NCBI GenBank assembly: GCA_039197065.1
Contig: JBCCUL010000045.1
Coordinates: 1 to 56,075, forward strand
DNA: 56,075 bases
Direction of reading: 5' to 3'
Origin: JANQPX01 sp039197065
GTDB taxonomy: Bacteria > Pseudomonadota > Alphaproteobacteria > Geminicoccales > Geminicoccaceae
The notes under the pieces were generated by a model. That model saw only the letters and a list, made by a program, of their open reading frames with translations, did not search any database and was not told where the DNA came from. This document shows, one piece after another, positions 41,967-50,989 of this stretch (within the stretch, counting starts at the first letter, position 1; the number at the start of each line of letters is the position of its first letter). A program made the position numbers and the translations under genes.

Positions 41967-42677
41967 TCAGTCCCACCCCTCCGATTGGAAGAAGCCTGCC
42001 CGGATCATGACATCGCGCCCGCATCCACGGCCCGGAAGCCCTCGCCAGCCGGGTGTCGGGCTGTCGACGTCCTGGCCCAGACGAATGGCGCGCTGAACAC
42101 GCGCGAGGCCGCATTCGAAAGCGGTGAGCGATGCCCGAAGCAAGCCGGTTCCCTGAAGCGTGGTGCGCCTTCGAAGCTGCGTGCGGTAGTTCGCGATCAG
42201 GGTGAACGCCGCCTCGATATTGCTTTCGGGGTCGCGCCAGCCTTCCTCGCGGGCCAGGGGATGCCGGTCGAAATCCAGGCCCATCAAGCCACGCAGGAAA
42301 CCGAGGCCATCGGGCGGCAAGGGAGACGAGCGGCCTTCAACGTCCGTCATGCGCGGCTGGAGATCGCAGGTGCCTTCCACACCGTTCGGCAAAAGACCCT
42401 GTCCCCAGCCCGAACGACGCGAGCAGAAGCCTGCGATGATCGAAGGTAAGAGGCCATGACGCGCCGCCACACGCTCGATCGCCGCACCGTAGCGGCAGGC
42501 GGTTTCGAACTGCGCCGCCATCGCTTCGCGCTCCAAATCGGTGAGCCCGGACGCGATGACATCATGGTCGGACAGTGCTCCACCGGCCAAGGACATGCCG
42601 GCGGAAGCGATGAAAGGTTCGGGGCGTTCCGCGAGGCCTGGGCGGGGGTCGTCGATAGGCAACCGTAATGAGAGCAT
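41967..42677 (-). CDS. Goose-type lysozyme-like protein lacking the catalytic Glu
   Basis: A 236-residue protein with the goose-lysozyme/SLT-like layout. VAARHGLLPSIIAGFCSRRSGWGQGL aligns with the family's first block, where the motif is S-R-E-S; here residue 88 is Arg in the Glu position. GLMGLDFDRHPLA fits the GLMQVD-xxxH block (Gln to Gly). SNIEAAFTLIANY fits the helix, and AFECGLARVQRAIRLGQDVDSPTPG with DVMIRAGFF fits the YNCG...GxDxDxxTTG tail. No signal peptide is evident. It is likely a pseudoenzyme or binding protein; loss by decay is less likely because the frame is intact. Confidence 0.7.
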   Translation of the reverse strand: MLSLRLPIDDPRPGLAERPEPFIASAGMSLAGGALSDHDVIASGLTDLEREAMAAQFETACRYGAAIERVAARHGLLPSIIAGFCSRRSGWGQGLLPNGVEGTCDLQPRMTDVEGRSSPLPPDGLGFLRGLMGLDFDRHPLAREEGWRDPESNIEAAFTLIANYRTQLRRRTTLQGTGLLRASLTAFECGLARVQRAIRLGQDVDSPTPGWRGLPGRGCGRDVMIRAGFFQSEGWD

Positions 42678-42808
42678 AGCACCTCACAGGAAGATCGACT
42701 GTAGGATTGTTTATTTTCTTAGCGCGAATAATTTTCGTCAATATAAACTTATGGTTGTTTTTTTATTCGGTATTGTTTACGCTGATCAGATCGAGATCCG
42801 CGCCGAAC

Positions 42809-43096
42809 TTAGGGCTTGAGTTCGATTTCGACGAACACGAACTCACCGTCATGGGCGTTGATGACGTCATGCTCGACACCGGCCTCGCGCGCATAAGACT
42901 GACCGCTGGTCAGGTCGGCAAAGCTTTCGCTGCCGTCGGGGCCGACGATCTTCAGCCTGCCGGTGGTTTGCGGCACGACGACATAATCGTACTCATGGCG
43001 ATGAAAGCCGGTGGCAGCACCTTTGGCAAAGCGCCACTCCGTGACGCGCACACGGTCATTTTCGATCTGAACAGTGGGCACCGCTTTTACCGTCAT
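42809..43096 (-). CDS. Small cupin domain protein
   Basis: A 95-residue single cupin barrel. Metal-ligand motif 1 is GFHRHEYDYVVVP with His-x-His and motif 2 is REAGVEHDVIN with one His. The family binds a metal and may act as an isomerase or dioxygenase, or a ligand-binding protein. It lies 10 bp after the DMT exporter gene stop on the same strand, suggesting cotranscription with the exporter-hydrolase-amidase string. Substrate unknown. The upstream 131 bp (42,678-42,808) is AT-rich. Confidence 0.85.
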   Translation of the reverse strand: MTVKAVPTVQIENDRVRVTEWRFAKGAATGFHRHEYDYVVVPQTTGRLKIVGPDGSESFADLTSGQSYAREAGVEHDVINAHDGEFVFVEIELKP

Positions 43097-43106
43097 GGAT
43101 CACTCC

Positions 43107-44093
43107 TCACTTTTCCCCGCCGGCGCTCGATTCGGGGCCGGCGGTCGGCCGCGTGTCGACGGTCGGCTCAATACTGGACGGCATGGCCTGCGCCAGCCTG
43201 CGTTCGCGATGAAAGACATAGAGCCCTGAACCGACGATGATGGCAACGCCGATCCAGGTGGCGGTTGTCGGAAACTCGTCGAAAATCAGAAAACCGAGGA
43301 CCGTTGCGCCCAGGATCTCAAGATATTGAAAGGGAGCAAGAATGCTGGGCGACGCCCGGCGGAAGGCGCCGACGATCAGAAGATGGCCCGATGTCGCGAT
43401 GGCGCCAAGGGCAGCTAATAACAGCCATTGGCCGACATCCGGCCAGCTCGGATCAAGCACCGGGATCGACGCCAGCTCTCCAACTCCGATAGCGATTGAA
43501 AGGGTGAGGAGCCCGAAAATGCCGGCCCAGAGCTGCATGGTGAGAACGTCTTCAGCCACCGCGACATGCCGGGTCAGCGCCAGATAGATAGCGAAACAGA
43601 GTGCTGCGGCGATCGGCAGGAAGGCGGGTAGGCCGACATTCTGAAAGCTCGGCTGGATCACCAGGAGAGCGCCAGCAAAACCGATGACGATCGCCGTGAG
43701 CCGACGCCAGCCGACGCGTTCTTTCAGGAAAACGGCGGCGATCAGGGTCAGAATGAGCGGTTCGACGAAGAAGATCGCGATGGTGTCGGCGAGCGGCAGA
43801 TAGTAAAGAGCCCAGAAGAAAAAAAGCGTGGCGCCGCCGATCAGGGCGCCGCGAAGCGCGTTCAGGCCGACATAGCGCGACTTCAGGGGCTTTCCCGCCG
43901 CAAGGACGATCGGCAGCAGGAAGATGAGCTGGAAAAGGAAACGGCTGGCTGCGATCTGACCGGGTGCGAGCGCATCCGATAGAAATTTCGCGATCGCATC
44001 GATGCCGGGAATGACGATGACGCCGGCCGCCATCATCAGCATGCCTGTTTCGATCGACGAGCGTTTGCCTTTGGGCAGAGCGTCGACCTTCAC
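43107..44093 (-). CDS. DMT superfamily (EamA) transporter
   Basis: Inner-membrane drug/metabolite exporter with ten predicted helices in two EamA repeats; about 328 residues. Examples are MLMMAAGVIVIPGIDAIAKFL, SRFLFQLIFLLPIVL, GGATLFFFWALYYLPLADTIAIFFVEPLILTL and LLLAALGAIATSGHLLIVGAF. The C-terminal tail is hydrophilic (TVDTRPTAGPESSAGGEK). GTG 44,093 was chosen because the longer in-frame extension to 44,234 overlaps the hydrolase gene and is Arg/Gly-rich; ATG 44,042 is an alternative. Substrate unknown. Confidence 0.88.
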   Translation of the reverse strand: MKVDALPKGKRSSIETGMLMMAAGVIVIPGIDAIAKFLSDALAPGQIAASRFLFQLIFLLPIVLAAGKPLKSRYVGLNALRGALIGGATLFFFWALYYLPLADTIAIFFVEPLILTLIAAVFLKERVGWRRLTAIVIGFAGALLVIQPSFQNVGLPAFLPIAAALCFAIYLALTRHVAVAEDVLTMQLWAGIFGLLTLSIAIGVGELASIPVLDPSWPDVGQWLLLAALGAIATSGHLLIVGAFRRASPSILAPFQYLEILGATVLGFLIFDEFPTTATWIGVAIIVGSGLYVFHRERRLAQAMPSSIEPTVDTRPTAGPESSAGGEK

Positions 44094-44119
44094 GCCATCG
44101 GCGGCGATGGGAGGCGGGT

Positions 44120-45070
44120 TCAGCGGAGCATGTCCTGGATCGCGCGCCCGGCGGCCGTCATGGCAGCCGCCGCCGGTTCGACCCGGCTGGTCATATGCAG
44201 GAAACCATGCACCAGCCCGGGATAAGCGACACATTCATGAACAACGCCTGCCTTGTCCAGCCGCGTCACCAGCTCGAGGGTATCGTCGGCCAGCGGATCG
44301 ACCTCGGCATAGTTCAGGAAGAGCGGCGGCAGGGCGGATAAATCCGCATCCATCGGTTCGGCATAGACATTGCCGCGACCATGCTTGCCAAGATAGTTCT
44401 CCCAAAACCAGCCCATCTCCTCCGTGCTGAGGCGATAGGCGCCATCGCCGAACTTCTGATGCGACGGCGTACCGAGCCGCGACCAATAGCAGCCATAGAA
44501 AAGTGCTGCACCCGAGAGAGGATAGCGCCCCTCGTCGCGCGCGCGGAGGAGACTGGCAAGCGCCAGATTGGCCCCTGCCGAGTCGCCGGCGAGCACGATG
44601 CGCTCAGGATCGATGTCGATCGACTTTCCCTCATCCTGCAGCCAGTAGACGGCCCTGGCACAATCGTCGAGGGGAGCGGGAAACGGGTGCTCGGGCGCCA
44701 GGCGGTAGTCGATGCCGATCAGCGTCGCCCGGCTCTCGATGGCGAGCAGGCGCATCAGGCGATGATGGGTATCCAGCGAGCCGAGGACGAAGCCGCCGCC
44801 ATGGAAATAGAGGATCGCGCCGTCGCTCTCGACGTCCAGTGGCCGCAGCAGCCGGACGCCGATGGCGCCTTCCGGACCGTCGATGGCGAAATCCCGGGCC
44901 TCCGCCATAGCCGGCAGCGGTTCGTTCCAGGCCTCGGTGTTGGCGACCATCTGCGCCCTCGCCTCCTCCACCGACAAGGCTGATCGATCGAATGGCTGCT
45001 CATCGGCGAACTCGCTCAGGATTCTTGCGGTTTCCGCTTCGAGATGAATGGACGAGGCTTGGGCGCTCAT
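44120..45070 (-). CDS. Alpha/beta hydrolase (HSL-like esterase)
   Basis: About 316 residues of the hormone-sensitive lipase branch. The oxyanion motif is LYFHGGGFVLG, the nucleophile elbow LAGDSAGANLAL, the catalytic Asp in LNYAEVDPLAD, and the His in PGLVHGFLHM. It hydrolyses an acyl ester. ATG 45,070 has GAGGAGG upstream and lies 11 bp after the amidase stop, in one operon with the amidase and DMT exporter. Confidence 0.93.
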   Translation of the reverse strand: MSAQASSIHLEAETARILSEFADEQPFDRSALSVEEARAQMVANTEAWNEPLPAMAEARDFAIDGPEGAIGVRLLRPLDVESDGAILYFHGGGFVLGSLDTHHRLMRLLAIESRATLIGIDYRLAPEHPFPAPLDDCARAVYWLQDEGKSIDIDPERIVLAGDSAGANLALASLLRARDEGRYPLSGAALFYGCYWSRLGTPSHQKFGDGAYRLSTEEMGWFWENYLGKHGRGNVYAEPMDADLSALPPLFLNYAEVDPLADDTLELVTRLDKAGVVHECVAYPGLVHGFLHMTSRVEPAAAAMTAAGRAIQDMLR

Positions 45071-45081
45071 GGCACCTCCTC

Positions 45082-46605
45082 TCAAAGTTCAGGCGCCGGC
45101 AGCATACCGACGACCGCTTCGAACAGGCCACCGATATGAAGGACCGCGGCATCCCCGCCTGCCCTGCCGACGAACTCAACACCCACGGGAAGACCGCTCT
45201 CCGTCAGCCCAGCCGGCACCGAAAGGCAGGGCAGGCCGGCGTTGCTCGGCGGATCCGTGTTGCGGATATAGCTCATGAACGTCGGAACCTGCTCGCCATT
45301 GAGATCGACGGTCTCGTCATCGCCGATCGGGCGCGCGGGCAGCGGCGTGGTCGGCACCACCAGCGCGTCCAGCTCGTTTTCCTCGAAGTAGCGGGCATAA
45401 GCGCGCTGCAGAGCCGGCCGCCCCCGGGTGATCACCTGGCGATAGAGCTCGGTCGGGACGGCATTGTCTCCCATGAGCGAGGTGAGCAGGCCCTTGACGT
45501 CACCGCCGGCAACCTCGGCGACCAGATCGGGCGCCGACATGGTCTGACCATGGGCGTAGAGATAGGCGCTTAGCTCGCGCAACACCTCGAATAGAGCGAT
45601 CGGGAAGCTGATCGACTCGTTCAGTTCTCGAACGTCGTCGATATCGACATCGATGAGTTGCACGCCTTCGGCGCGGAATTTTTCGAGCGCCTTGGCGACT
45701 ACGATTTCCAGCTCATAGTCGAGATCCTCATAGAAATAGTCGGCGGGTACGCCGATCCTGATCTCCTCGATCGGCTTGTCGAAGGCAGCGAGCGCCTCGC
45801 CTGCACAGACGCCATCGAGCAAGGCGATATCAGCGACCGTCCTTGCCAAGGGCCCGATGGTGTCGCGGGTGTGCGAGATCGGAATGACGCCTGTCTGGCT
45901 GTAACGCCCGTGGCTCGGTCGAAAGCCGACGCAGCCGCAAAGGGCGGCGGGTATGCGGCAGGACCCGCCCGTATCCGTGCCGAGGCCGGCCGGCACGATC
46001 CTGGCTGCGATCGCCGCCGCCGTGCCACCGCTCGAGCCGCCGGCGATCAGTGTTGGATCATAAGGATTGCCGACGGCGCCAAAGCTCACATTGTTGCTTG
46101 TGATGCCGAAGGCGAGCTCATGCATGTTGGCCTTGCCGGCGAGCAGGCCACCCGCATCGAGCAGGGCCTGCATGACCGGCGCATTGGCGGCTGGCGTCCA
46201 ATCCCGAAGGCCGGGCGTGCCGCCGGTGGTCGGCAGATCGGCAGTATCGATATTGTCTTTGATCGCAAGCGGCAGACCCAGGAGCGGCGCCTCGTCGCCG
46301 GTCCCGAGCTGCTCATCCGCTGCAGCAGCCGCGGCCAGAACAGCTTCTTTGTCCTGATTGATGAAGACGTTCAGCCGCGCCAGCTTTTCGCTCTGCGCCA
46401 GCATGGCCTCAGCGTAGGTCTTGACCGAAAATCGCTTCTCACGAAGGGCCGAAAGCGCATCGACAGCGCTCAGGCCAAGCGGCCCGGAAGGCTCGGTTGC
46501 GAGCGCCGCACCAGTGTTGAAATAAGGCTGCGCCGCCAACGCACACCCGCCCCCCAGCGCGATCGAGCCTTTGAGAGCGGCGCGCCTGCTCATCCCGAAC
46601 GACAT
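45082..46605 (-). CDS. Amidase family hydrolase with Tat-type signal
   Basis: Amidase-signature enzyme of about 507 residues. Catalytic triad Lys in LAIKDNID, cis-Ser and Ser in the Gly/Ser-rich AGGSSGGTAAAIAAR and TDTGGSCRIPA segments. The N-terminus MSFGMSRRAALKGSIALGGG is a twin-arginine signal, unusual for amidases, which are mostly cytosolic, so periplasmic hydrolysis of an amide is suggested. ATG 46,605 has GGGAGG upstream. Confidence 0.92.
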   Translation of the reverse strand: MSFGMSRRAALKGSIALGGGCALAAQPYFNTGAALATEPSGPLGLSAVDALSALREKRFSVKTYAEAMLAQSEKLARLNVFINQDKEAVLAAAAAADEQLGTGDEAPLLGLPLAIKDNIDTADLPTTGGTPGLRDWTPAANAPVMQALLDAGGLLAGKANMHELAFGITSNNVSFGAVGNPYDPTLIAGGSSGGTAAAIAARIVPAGLGTDTGGSCRIPAALCGCVGFRPSHGRYSQTGVIPISHTRDTIGPLARTVADIALLDGVCAGEALAAFDKPIEEIRIGVPADYFYEDLDYELEIVVAKALEKFRAEGVQLIDVDIDDVRELNESISFPIALFEVLRELSAYLYAHGQTMSAPDLVAEVAGGDVKGLLTSLMGDNAVPTELYRQVITRGRPALQRAYARYFEENELDALVVPTTPLPARPIGDDETVDLNGEQVPTFMSYIRNTDPPSNAGLPCLSVPAGLTESGLPVGVEFVGRAGGDAAVLHIGGLFEAVVGMLPAPEL

Positions 46606-46764
46606 CACACCCCACCTCCCCAAGATCGGTGTCGGTTTCACCTTGACCGACAACCGTCTCGTAAAGCTTGGCCCAAGCGTCTTTCTCACGCAAGCTATTG
46701 ATAAGCCAAGACGGGAGGAGGGAAAGGCAGGCGAGGACAGCTGGGATGAAGGGCGCCTTCTCGC

Positions 46765-47730
46765 TCAGTCGCGGGCGCTGATCCTGACCGCGCGCTCGTC
46801 GTCGAGATGCGGCGCCATCAGTTCGGCGAAGCGCCGGGTGAAGGTCTCTTTCCGCTCGATGGCGACATGGTCTTCGGTATTGCCGATATCCGCATAGTCC
46901 ATCGGTACCGGCGTGAACGGCAGGAGTTCGAAACCGAGCGACGTGATGATCGGATCGACGTCCTCGAGAAACGCCTGAACGGGCTCCAGAAGCGGACGCG
47001 CCATCGGGCCGTGGGCGTAGAGGCACCGGATCTCTTGCTCCCGGCAGATCGACGCCAGGCGCTCGAGATATTTGATCTTCGCCGGATTGACCGCGTTCAG
47101 CTTCATCCGCCTCTGGATGAAGGGTTGATGGTCGGCCATGTTGAAAAGGTCATCCCGGATGGAACGGGTGGCCTTCTCCTGGCGCGCCGCCACCCTGGCC
47201 GGGTCCTCGCCGAACCACCGCCGCTTCCAGGTCTTGCGCCAGCGATCGAAATTCTTGGTCGACGTCAGATTGTCGAGCACCGATTTTGCAAGCTCGGCAT
47301 CCGTGAGCATCGCCTGGAAACGGCGGTCACTCGCAAGAAAATAGCCGAAATCCGCAACCTCACGGCCGAACATGTCGGTGGTGTGCACGAGAAGAACGGT
47401 CGACGGGTTTTCCCGCTCCAACACCCTTTCGAGCAGGGCGAGCGAGCCGGCATATCCCCAGCGGCCCGTGAGCGGCAGGCTGAGCGTTTCGTAACCGGAA
47501 AATCGAGAGAAGACCTCGTCATCGATGGCAGCCCTCAACGAGCTGTCGCCGAGCATCAAAAGCTCGACGCCGCTGCTGGCATGCAGCTTGGCGATCCGCT
47601 CATTGACGACATCAGAGCCCTTCGCGGTCTGCCGATAGCCGATGAAGCCAATCCCGTTGACCGCAACCACCGTGGCCACCGGCAAAAGGGCCACCAAGAA
47701 AAACACCAGCAGATAAGCTCTAAGTTTCAT
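46765..47730 (-). CDS. SGNH-like O-acyltransferase partner (DltD/AlgX-type)
   Basis: A 321-residue protein with an N-terminal membrane anchor (MKLRAYLLVFFLVALLPVATVVAV). The catalytic GDS block is VELLMLGDSSLRAAID, and an Asp/His pair follows in DYADIGNTEDHVAIERKETF. Proteins of this style work beside MBOAT proteins to transfer acetyl groups to an extracellular polymer. It lies next to the MBOAT gene at 47.9 kb. The polymer target is not indicated by the neighbours. Confidence 0.8.
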   Translation of the reverse strand: MKLRAYLLVFFLVALLPVATVVAVNGIGFIGYRQTAKGSDVVNERIAKLHASSGVELLMLGDSSLRAAIDDEVFSRFSGYETLSLPLTGRWGYAGSLALLERVLERENPSTVLLVHTTDMFGREVADFGYFLASDRRFQAMLTDAELAKSVLDNLTSTKNFDRWRKTWKRRWFGEDPARVAARQEKATRSIRDDLFNMADHQPFIQRRMKLNAVNPAKIKYLERLASICREQEIRCLYAHGPMARPLLEPVQAFLEDVDPIITSLGFELLPFTPVPMDYADIGNTEDHVAIERKETFTRRFAELMAPHLDDERAVRISARD

Positions 47731-47927
47731 GTGGTGCGACCACTTCGTTTACTTTGAGCGCCTTCGAAGAACGAACCTGGCTTTTGCTGGGTATGCCGTT
47801 TCCTGTCGGCACCCGGAAAGGGCTCTGCCGCAACGGCCTCGAGTTCCCCCGACAAAGGAACGCATACCCATCGAGAAAAAACGCGTTCTTCGAAGGCCGC
47901 CCAACGTCAATGAGGTGGTCATACCAC
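47731..47927. repeat. Head-to-head copies c and d of the TGGYRYGRCCAC/GTATGC repeat
   Basis: A near-palindrome filling the gap between the SGNH and MBOAT genes. Outer arms GTGGTGCGACCAC (47,731) and, inverted, GTGGTATGACCAC (47,915-47,927); an inner perfect 14-bp arm GCCTTCGAAGAACG (47,760-47,773) pairs with 47,884-47,897; then both arms read GGGTATGC and GTCGG. Copy d abuts the MBOAT TAG stop, as copies a and b do with their genes. Confidence 0.7.
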
Positions 47928-49426
47928 TAGAATTGGAAGTAGAGGAAGGGGCTGACTTTGCTGAAGGTCAGCATGGCGGCGGCGGCCATCACGCCTGATG
48001 CGATCGCCCAAGGGACGGTGGGGCGCCAGGCGATCGCGCGGGTCAGGCGACCGCTGATGCCTTTTGGCGCCGGCGCGCTGGTCGTGATCCCGCTCGGATC
48101 GATCGCCGGGCGATAGCGGCGCATGATCTGAAGGCTGTTGGGCGCGAACCAGACGATGGCGAGACCGCCAGCGAGCCAGAACAGAGCTTCGACGTCGGCA
48201 AAGACGGGCAGCCCGCCTTCTCCGATCAGCCCATTTATCCCGGCCATGCCCTGGAGAACCTGTGAAGCGTCCTCGAAGCTCTCGGCGCGGAAGAACACCC
48301 AGGCGATCACCACGGCGATAAAGGTGAGCGCCGGCCCGATAAGCCGTCCCGTCCCCTCGAGCGCCGCAAGCGGCCGACCGGTGGCGGTCAGTTCGTTCCA
48401 GGCATGGTTGATGACGAGATAGAGACCGTGCAAGCCGCCCCAGATGACGAAGGTCCAGCCGGCGCCATGCCAAAGACCGCCTAGCAGCATGGTGATCATC
48501 AGATTGGCGTAGCGCCGCGGGGCACCCTTACGATTGCCGCCGAGCGGAATGTAGAGATAGTCGCGGAGGAAGCGGGAAAGCGTGATATGCCAGCGCCGCC
48601 AGAAATCGACGATGCTTCTCGCCTTATAGGGTGAGAAAAAGTTGAGCGGCAGGCGAATGCCGAACATCCGGGCGATGCCGAGCGCCATGTCGGTGTAGCC
48701 GGAGAAGTCGAAATAGATCTGCAGGCTGTAGGCGATGCTGCCGATCCAGGCATCGACGGCGGTGGGTCCCGAACCACCATCCACGCCGTCGAACAGGCCG
48801 TCCGCATAGATCGCGAACTGATCCGCCAGGATGGTCTTCTTAAAGAGGCCGAGCGCGAAGAGAGCGAGGCCTGCGCTCAGATTGACCAGCGCGTCCGAAG
48901 CGATCAGCCGCTTTTTGAATTGCGGCATCATCTCACGGTGATGAACGATGGGTCCGGCGATCAGCTGAGGGAAGAAGGAGACGAACAGGAGATAGTCGGT
49001 GAACCTGTAGAACGCCGGCTTGCTTTTGTATTGATCGACCAGGAAGGCGATCTGCTGAAAGGTGAAGAACGAAATCGCGAGCGGCAGCGCGATGTGCAGC
49101 AGCGCCAGATCGGCTGCCGGCAAGATGTTGATCGAGCTGATGACGAAATCCGCATATTTGAAGAATGCGAGCAGCGCCAGATTGAAAACGATGCCGATCG
49201 CGAGCCAAAGGCCTTTCCTGCCTTGCCCGACCAGCAGCCGGCTTATCCAGAAATTGCAGAGCACCGAGCCCAGCAAAAGGGCGAGATAGATGTAGTTCCA
49301 CCAGCCATAAAATGTCAGCGATGCAAGAATCAGAATGGCGACACGCTGCTTCGCCCCTTCGAAGAGGTAGTAAAGCGCCAGCGTGACCGACAAGAGAAGA
49401 AGAAACTCATAGGAATTGAAGAGCAT
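47927..49426 (-). CDS. MBOAT family membrane O-acyltransferase (AlgI-like)
   Basis: A 499-residue integral membrane protein. Many helices, the MBOAT phrase FPQLIAGPIVHH, YFDFSGYTDMALGIARMFGIRLPLNF, IVDFWRRWHITLSRFLRDYLYIPLGGNRKG and the catalytic His in LLGGLWHGAGWTFVIWGGLHGLY. It moves an acyl group across the membrane for extracytoplasmic O-acetylation of a glycopolymer. Paired with the SGNH protein. No polysaccharide-synthesis gene is nearby in this window. Confidence 0.95.
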   Translation of the reverse strand: MLFNSYEFLLLLSVTLALYYLFEGAKQRVAILILASLTFYGWWNYIYLALLLGSVLCNFWISRLLVGQGRKGLWLAIGIVFNLALLAFFKYADFVISSINILPAADLALLHIALPLAISFFTFQQIAFLVDQYKSKPAFYRFTDYLLFVSFFPQLIAGPIVHHREMMPQFKKRLIASDALVNLSAGLALFALGLFKKTILADQFAIYADGLFDGVDGGSGPTAVDAWIGSIAYSLQIYFDFSGYTDMALGIARMFGIRLPLNFFSPYKARSIVDFWRRWHITLSRFLRDYLYIPLGGNRKGAPRRYANLMITMLLGGLWHGAGWTFVIWGGLHGLYLVINHAWNELTATGRPLAALEGTGRLIGPALTFIAVVIAWVFFRAESFEDASQVLQGMAGINGLIGEGGLPVFADVEALFWLAGGLAIVWFAPNSLQIMRRYRPAIDPSGITTSAPAPKGISGRLTRAIAWRPTVPWAIASGVMAAAAMLTFSKVSPFLYFQF

Positions 49427-49531
49427 TCAGCCGCGTTCCCAACATCCCGAAACAGCTGCATTTGCGCATTAACAGGGGGTATGCGGCATATCCTGACCGA
49501 GAGTCAAAGCGCGACGTGAGCCCGAGGCTGA

Positions 49532-49819
49532 TCAGGCGGACCGTGAGATGCACCTTTTTGCAGCGCGCGCCCGGAGGGCCAGAGCCGCATTCCGCTCGAG
49601 CGGCAGCGATAATGCCCATTGCACCTCTTCGCGGGTAGCGCCTATGTCGTCGAGGATCCGGTCATCGAGGTAAGCCATGTGTATGAACGCATCGCGGGCC
49701 TCCTTCAGATCCCGGCGCTGCCGGTACCATCGTCGCAGGCTTTCCAGCATGGCGAACGGTGCTGACCAGATGGGACGCCCCACACTGTGACCGTCGGCGT
49801 CTATCGCTTGAATGGTCAT
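49532..49819 (-). CDS. DUF1127 domain protein
   Basis: A 95-residue protein. The C-terminal half has the DUF1127 core: LRRWYRQRRDLKEARDAFIHMAYLDDRILDDIGATREEV. This motif is highly conserved in alphaproteobacteria and is thought to bind RNA or partner proteins in some of them. ATG 49,819 has GGAGAT at usable spacing; an in-frame ATG at 49,867 is an alternative. Divergent from the LysR gene, a common arrangement, so LysR probably controls it. Confidence 0.9.
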   Translation of the reverse strand: MTIQAIDADGHSVGRPIWSAPFAMLESLRRWYRQRRDLKEARDAFIHMAYLDDRILDDIGATREEVQWALSLPLERNAALALRARAAKRCISRSA

Positions 49820-49920
49820 CGTCGATCTCCTCCTCAACGACCAGACTGCACCAGGCCAATTGATCAATCGAACGAATTGCTCTTATCTGAACGTTCAGAA
49901 AAATTGATGAATGAGCGGTC

Positions 49921-50802
49921 ATGCAACCTTCGGCCCATCTGCTTCTCGACATTGATCTGGTGAGGACGTTCGTCGCCATTGCCGACAGCGGGAGCTTCAC
50001 TGCGGCAGCCGCGCGGGTGCTGCGCACGCCATCGGCGGTCAGCATGCAGATGAAACGCCTGGAGGAGCAGTTGGGTCGTCCGCTGTTCATCCGGGAAGGC
50101 CGTTCGGTGGCGCTTACGCCGGATGGCGAGGCGCTGCTCGGCTATGCGCGCCAGATGCTGCGGGTCAATGAGGAGGCCGTATCACGCTTTCTGGTGCCGC
50201 CGGTCGAAGGCCGGGTTCGGTTCGGAGCGCCTGACGATTTCGGCACCCGATTTCTTCCCAACATCCTCTCACGCTTCGCAGCGACCCATCCGAAAGTCGA
50301 GGTCAGCGTGGTTCTGGCCACCAGCATCAAGCTTCAGGAACAGCTGAAGAATGGCGACATCGACCTCACGCTGGTGACCACGGATGAAGCCGGGGATGGC
50401 GCCGTCCTGGGACGGACCATTCATGCCGAACCGCTGATTTGGGTGGGGGTCAAAGGAGGACGCGCCCATGAGATGGAGCCTTTGCCGCTAGCACTTTCCG
50501 ACCATGGCTGCGTCTGGCGGGCGGCAGCGCTGCGCTCCCTGGACCGCGCCGGCAGGCCCTACCGCATCGCCTATAGCTGCGAGAACTGCCAGGGACAGCT
50601 GGCCGCCCTTCTGGCCGATCTCGCCATCGCCCCACTGCCGCTCAGCCTGCTGACCCCGGATTACCAAAGGCTGGACAAATTCAGCGGGTTACCGGAAATC
50701 GGCCACTATCAGATCCGTCTCTGCGAAAGCACCGACATCGGCCCCGCCGGCAAAGCCTTCGCCACCCATGTCGCCGAGAGCTTCGCCGACGCCGGTTCGT
50801 GA
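49921..50802 (+). CDS. LysR family transcriptional regulator
   Basis: A 293-residue LTTR. N-terminal HTH: LVRTFVAIADSGSFTAAAARVLRTPSAVSMQMKRLEEQLGRPLFIREGRSVALT. The C-terminal co-inducer domain (VRFGAPDDFGTRFLPNIL...) is intact. One in-frame ATG fits. It is divergent from DUF1127 with about 100 bp between starts, including an AT-rich stretch (49,865-49,905) suited to LysR binding. Confidence 0.93.
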   Translation: MQPSAHLLLDIDLVRTFVAIADSGSFTAAAARVLRTPSAVSMQMKRLEEQLGRPLFIREGRSVALTPDGEALLGYARQMLRVNEEAVSRFLVPPVEGRVRFGAPDDFGTRFLPNILSRFAATHPKVEVSVVLATSIKLQEQLKNGDIDLTLVTTDEAGDGAVLGRTIHAEPLIWVGVKGGRAHEMEPLPLALSDHGCVWRAAALRSLDRAGRPYRIAYSCENCQGQLAALLADLAIAPLPLSLLTPDYQRLDKFSGLPEIGHYQIRLCESTDIGPAGKAFATHVAESFADAGS

Positions 50803-50989
50803 ACAGCGCTGTGTCACCTGCCTGGATGGCGTAACGGGCTATGTCGGATAGTCGGTTTGGCTGGCTTTGGGCCATGCAGACAGCACGCAAGCCGATGCAG
50901 GCCAACATTCAGGACCTGGAGATGAGCCTCTTGGGCTTCTCCGCGGCTTCGGACGGAAGGTGGTTCACTGAATGCCTCGGATTTCCAGG

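Noticed and set aside
45658..47757. Long plus-strand frames opposite the amidase and SGNH genes (45,658-46,701 and 46,807-47,757)
   Set aside because: Both are antisense to genes with catalytic motifs and signal or anchor segments, and have Arg/His-rich, domainless sequence.
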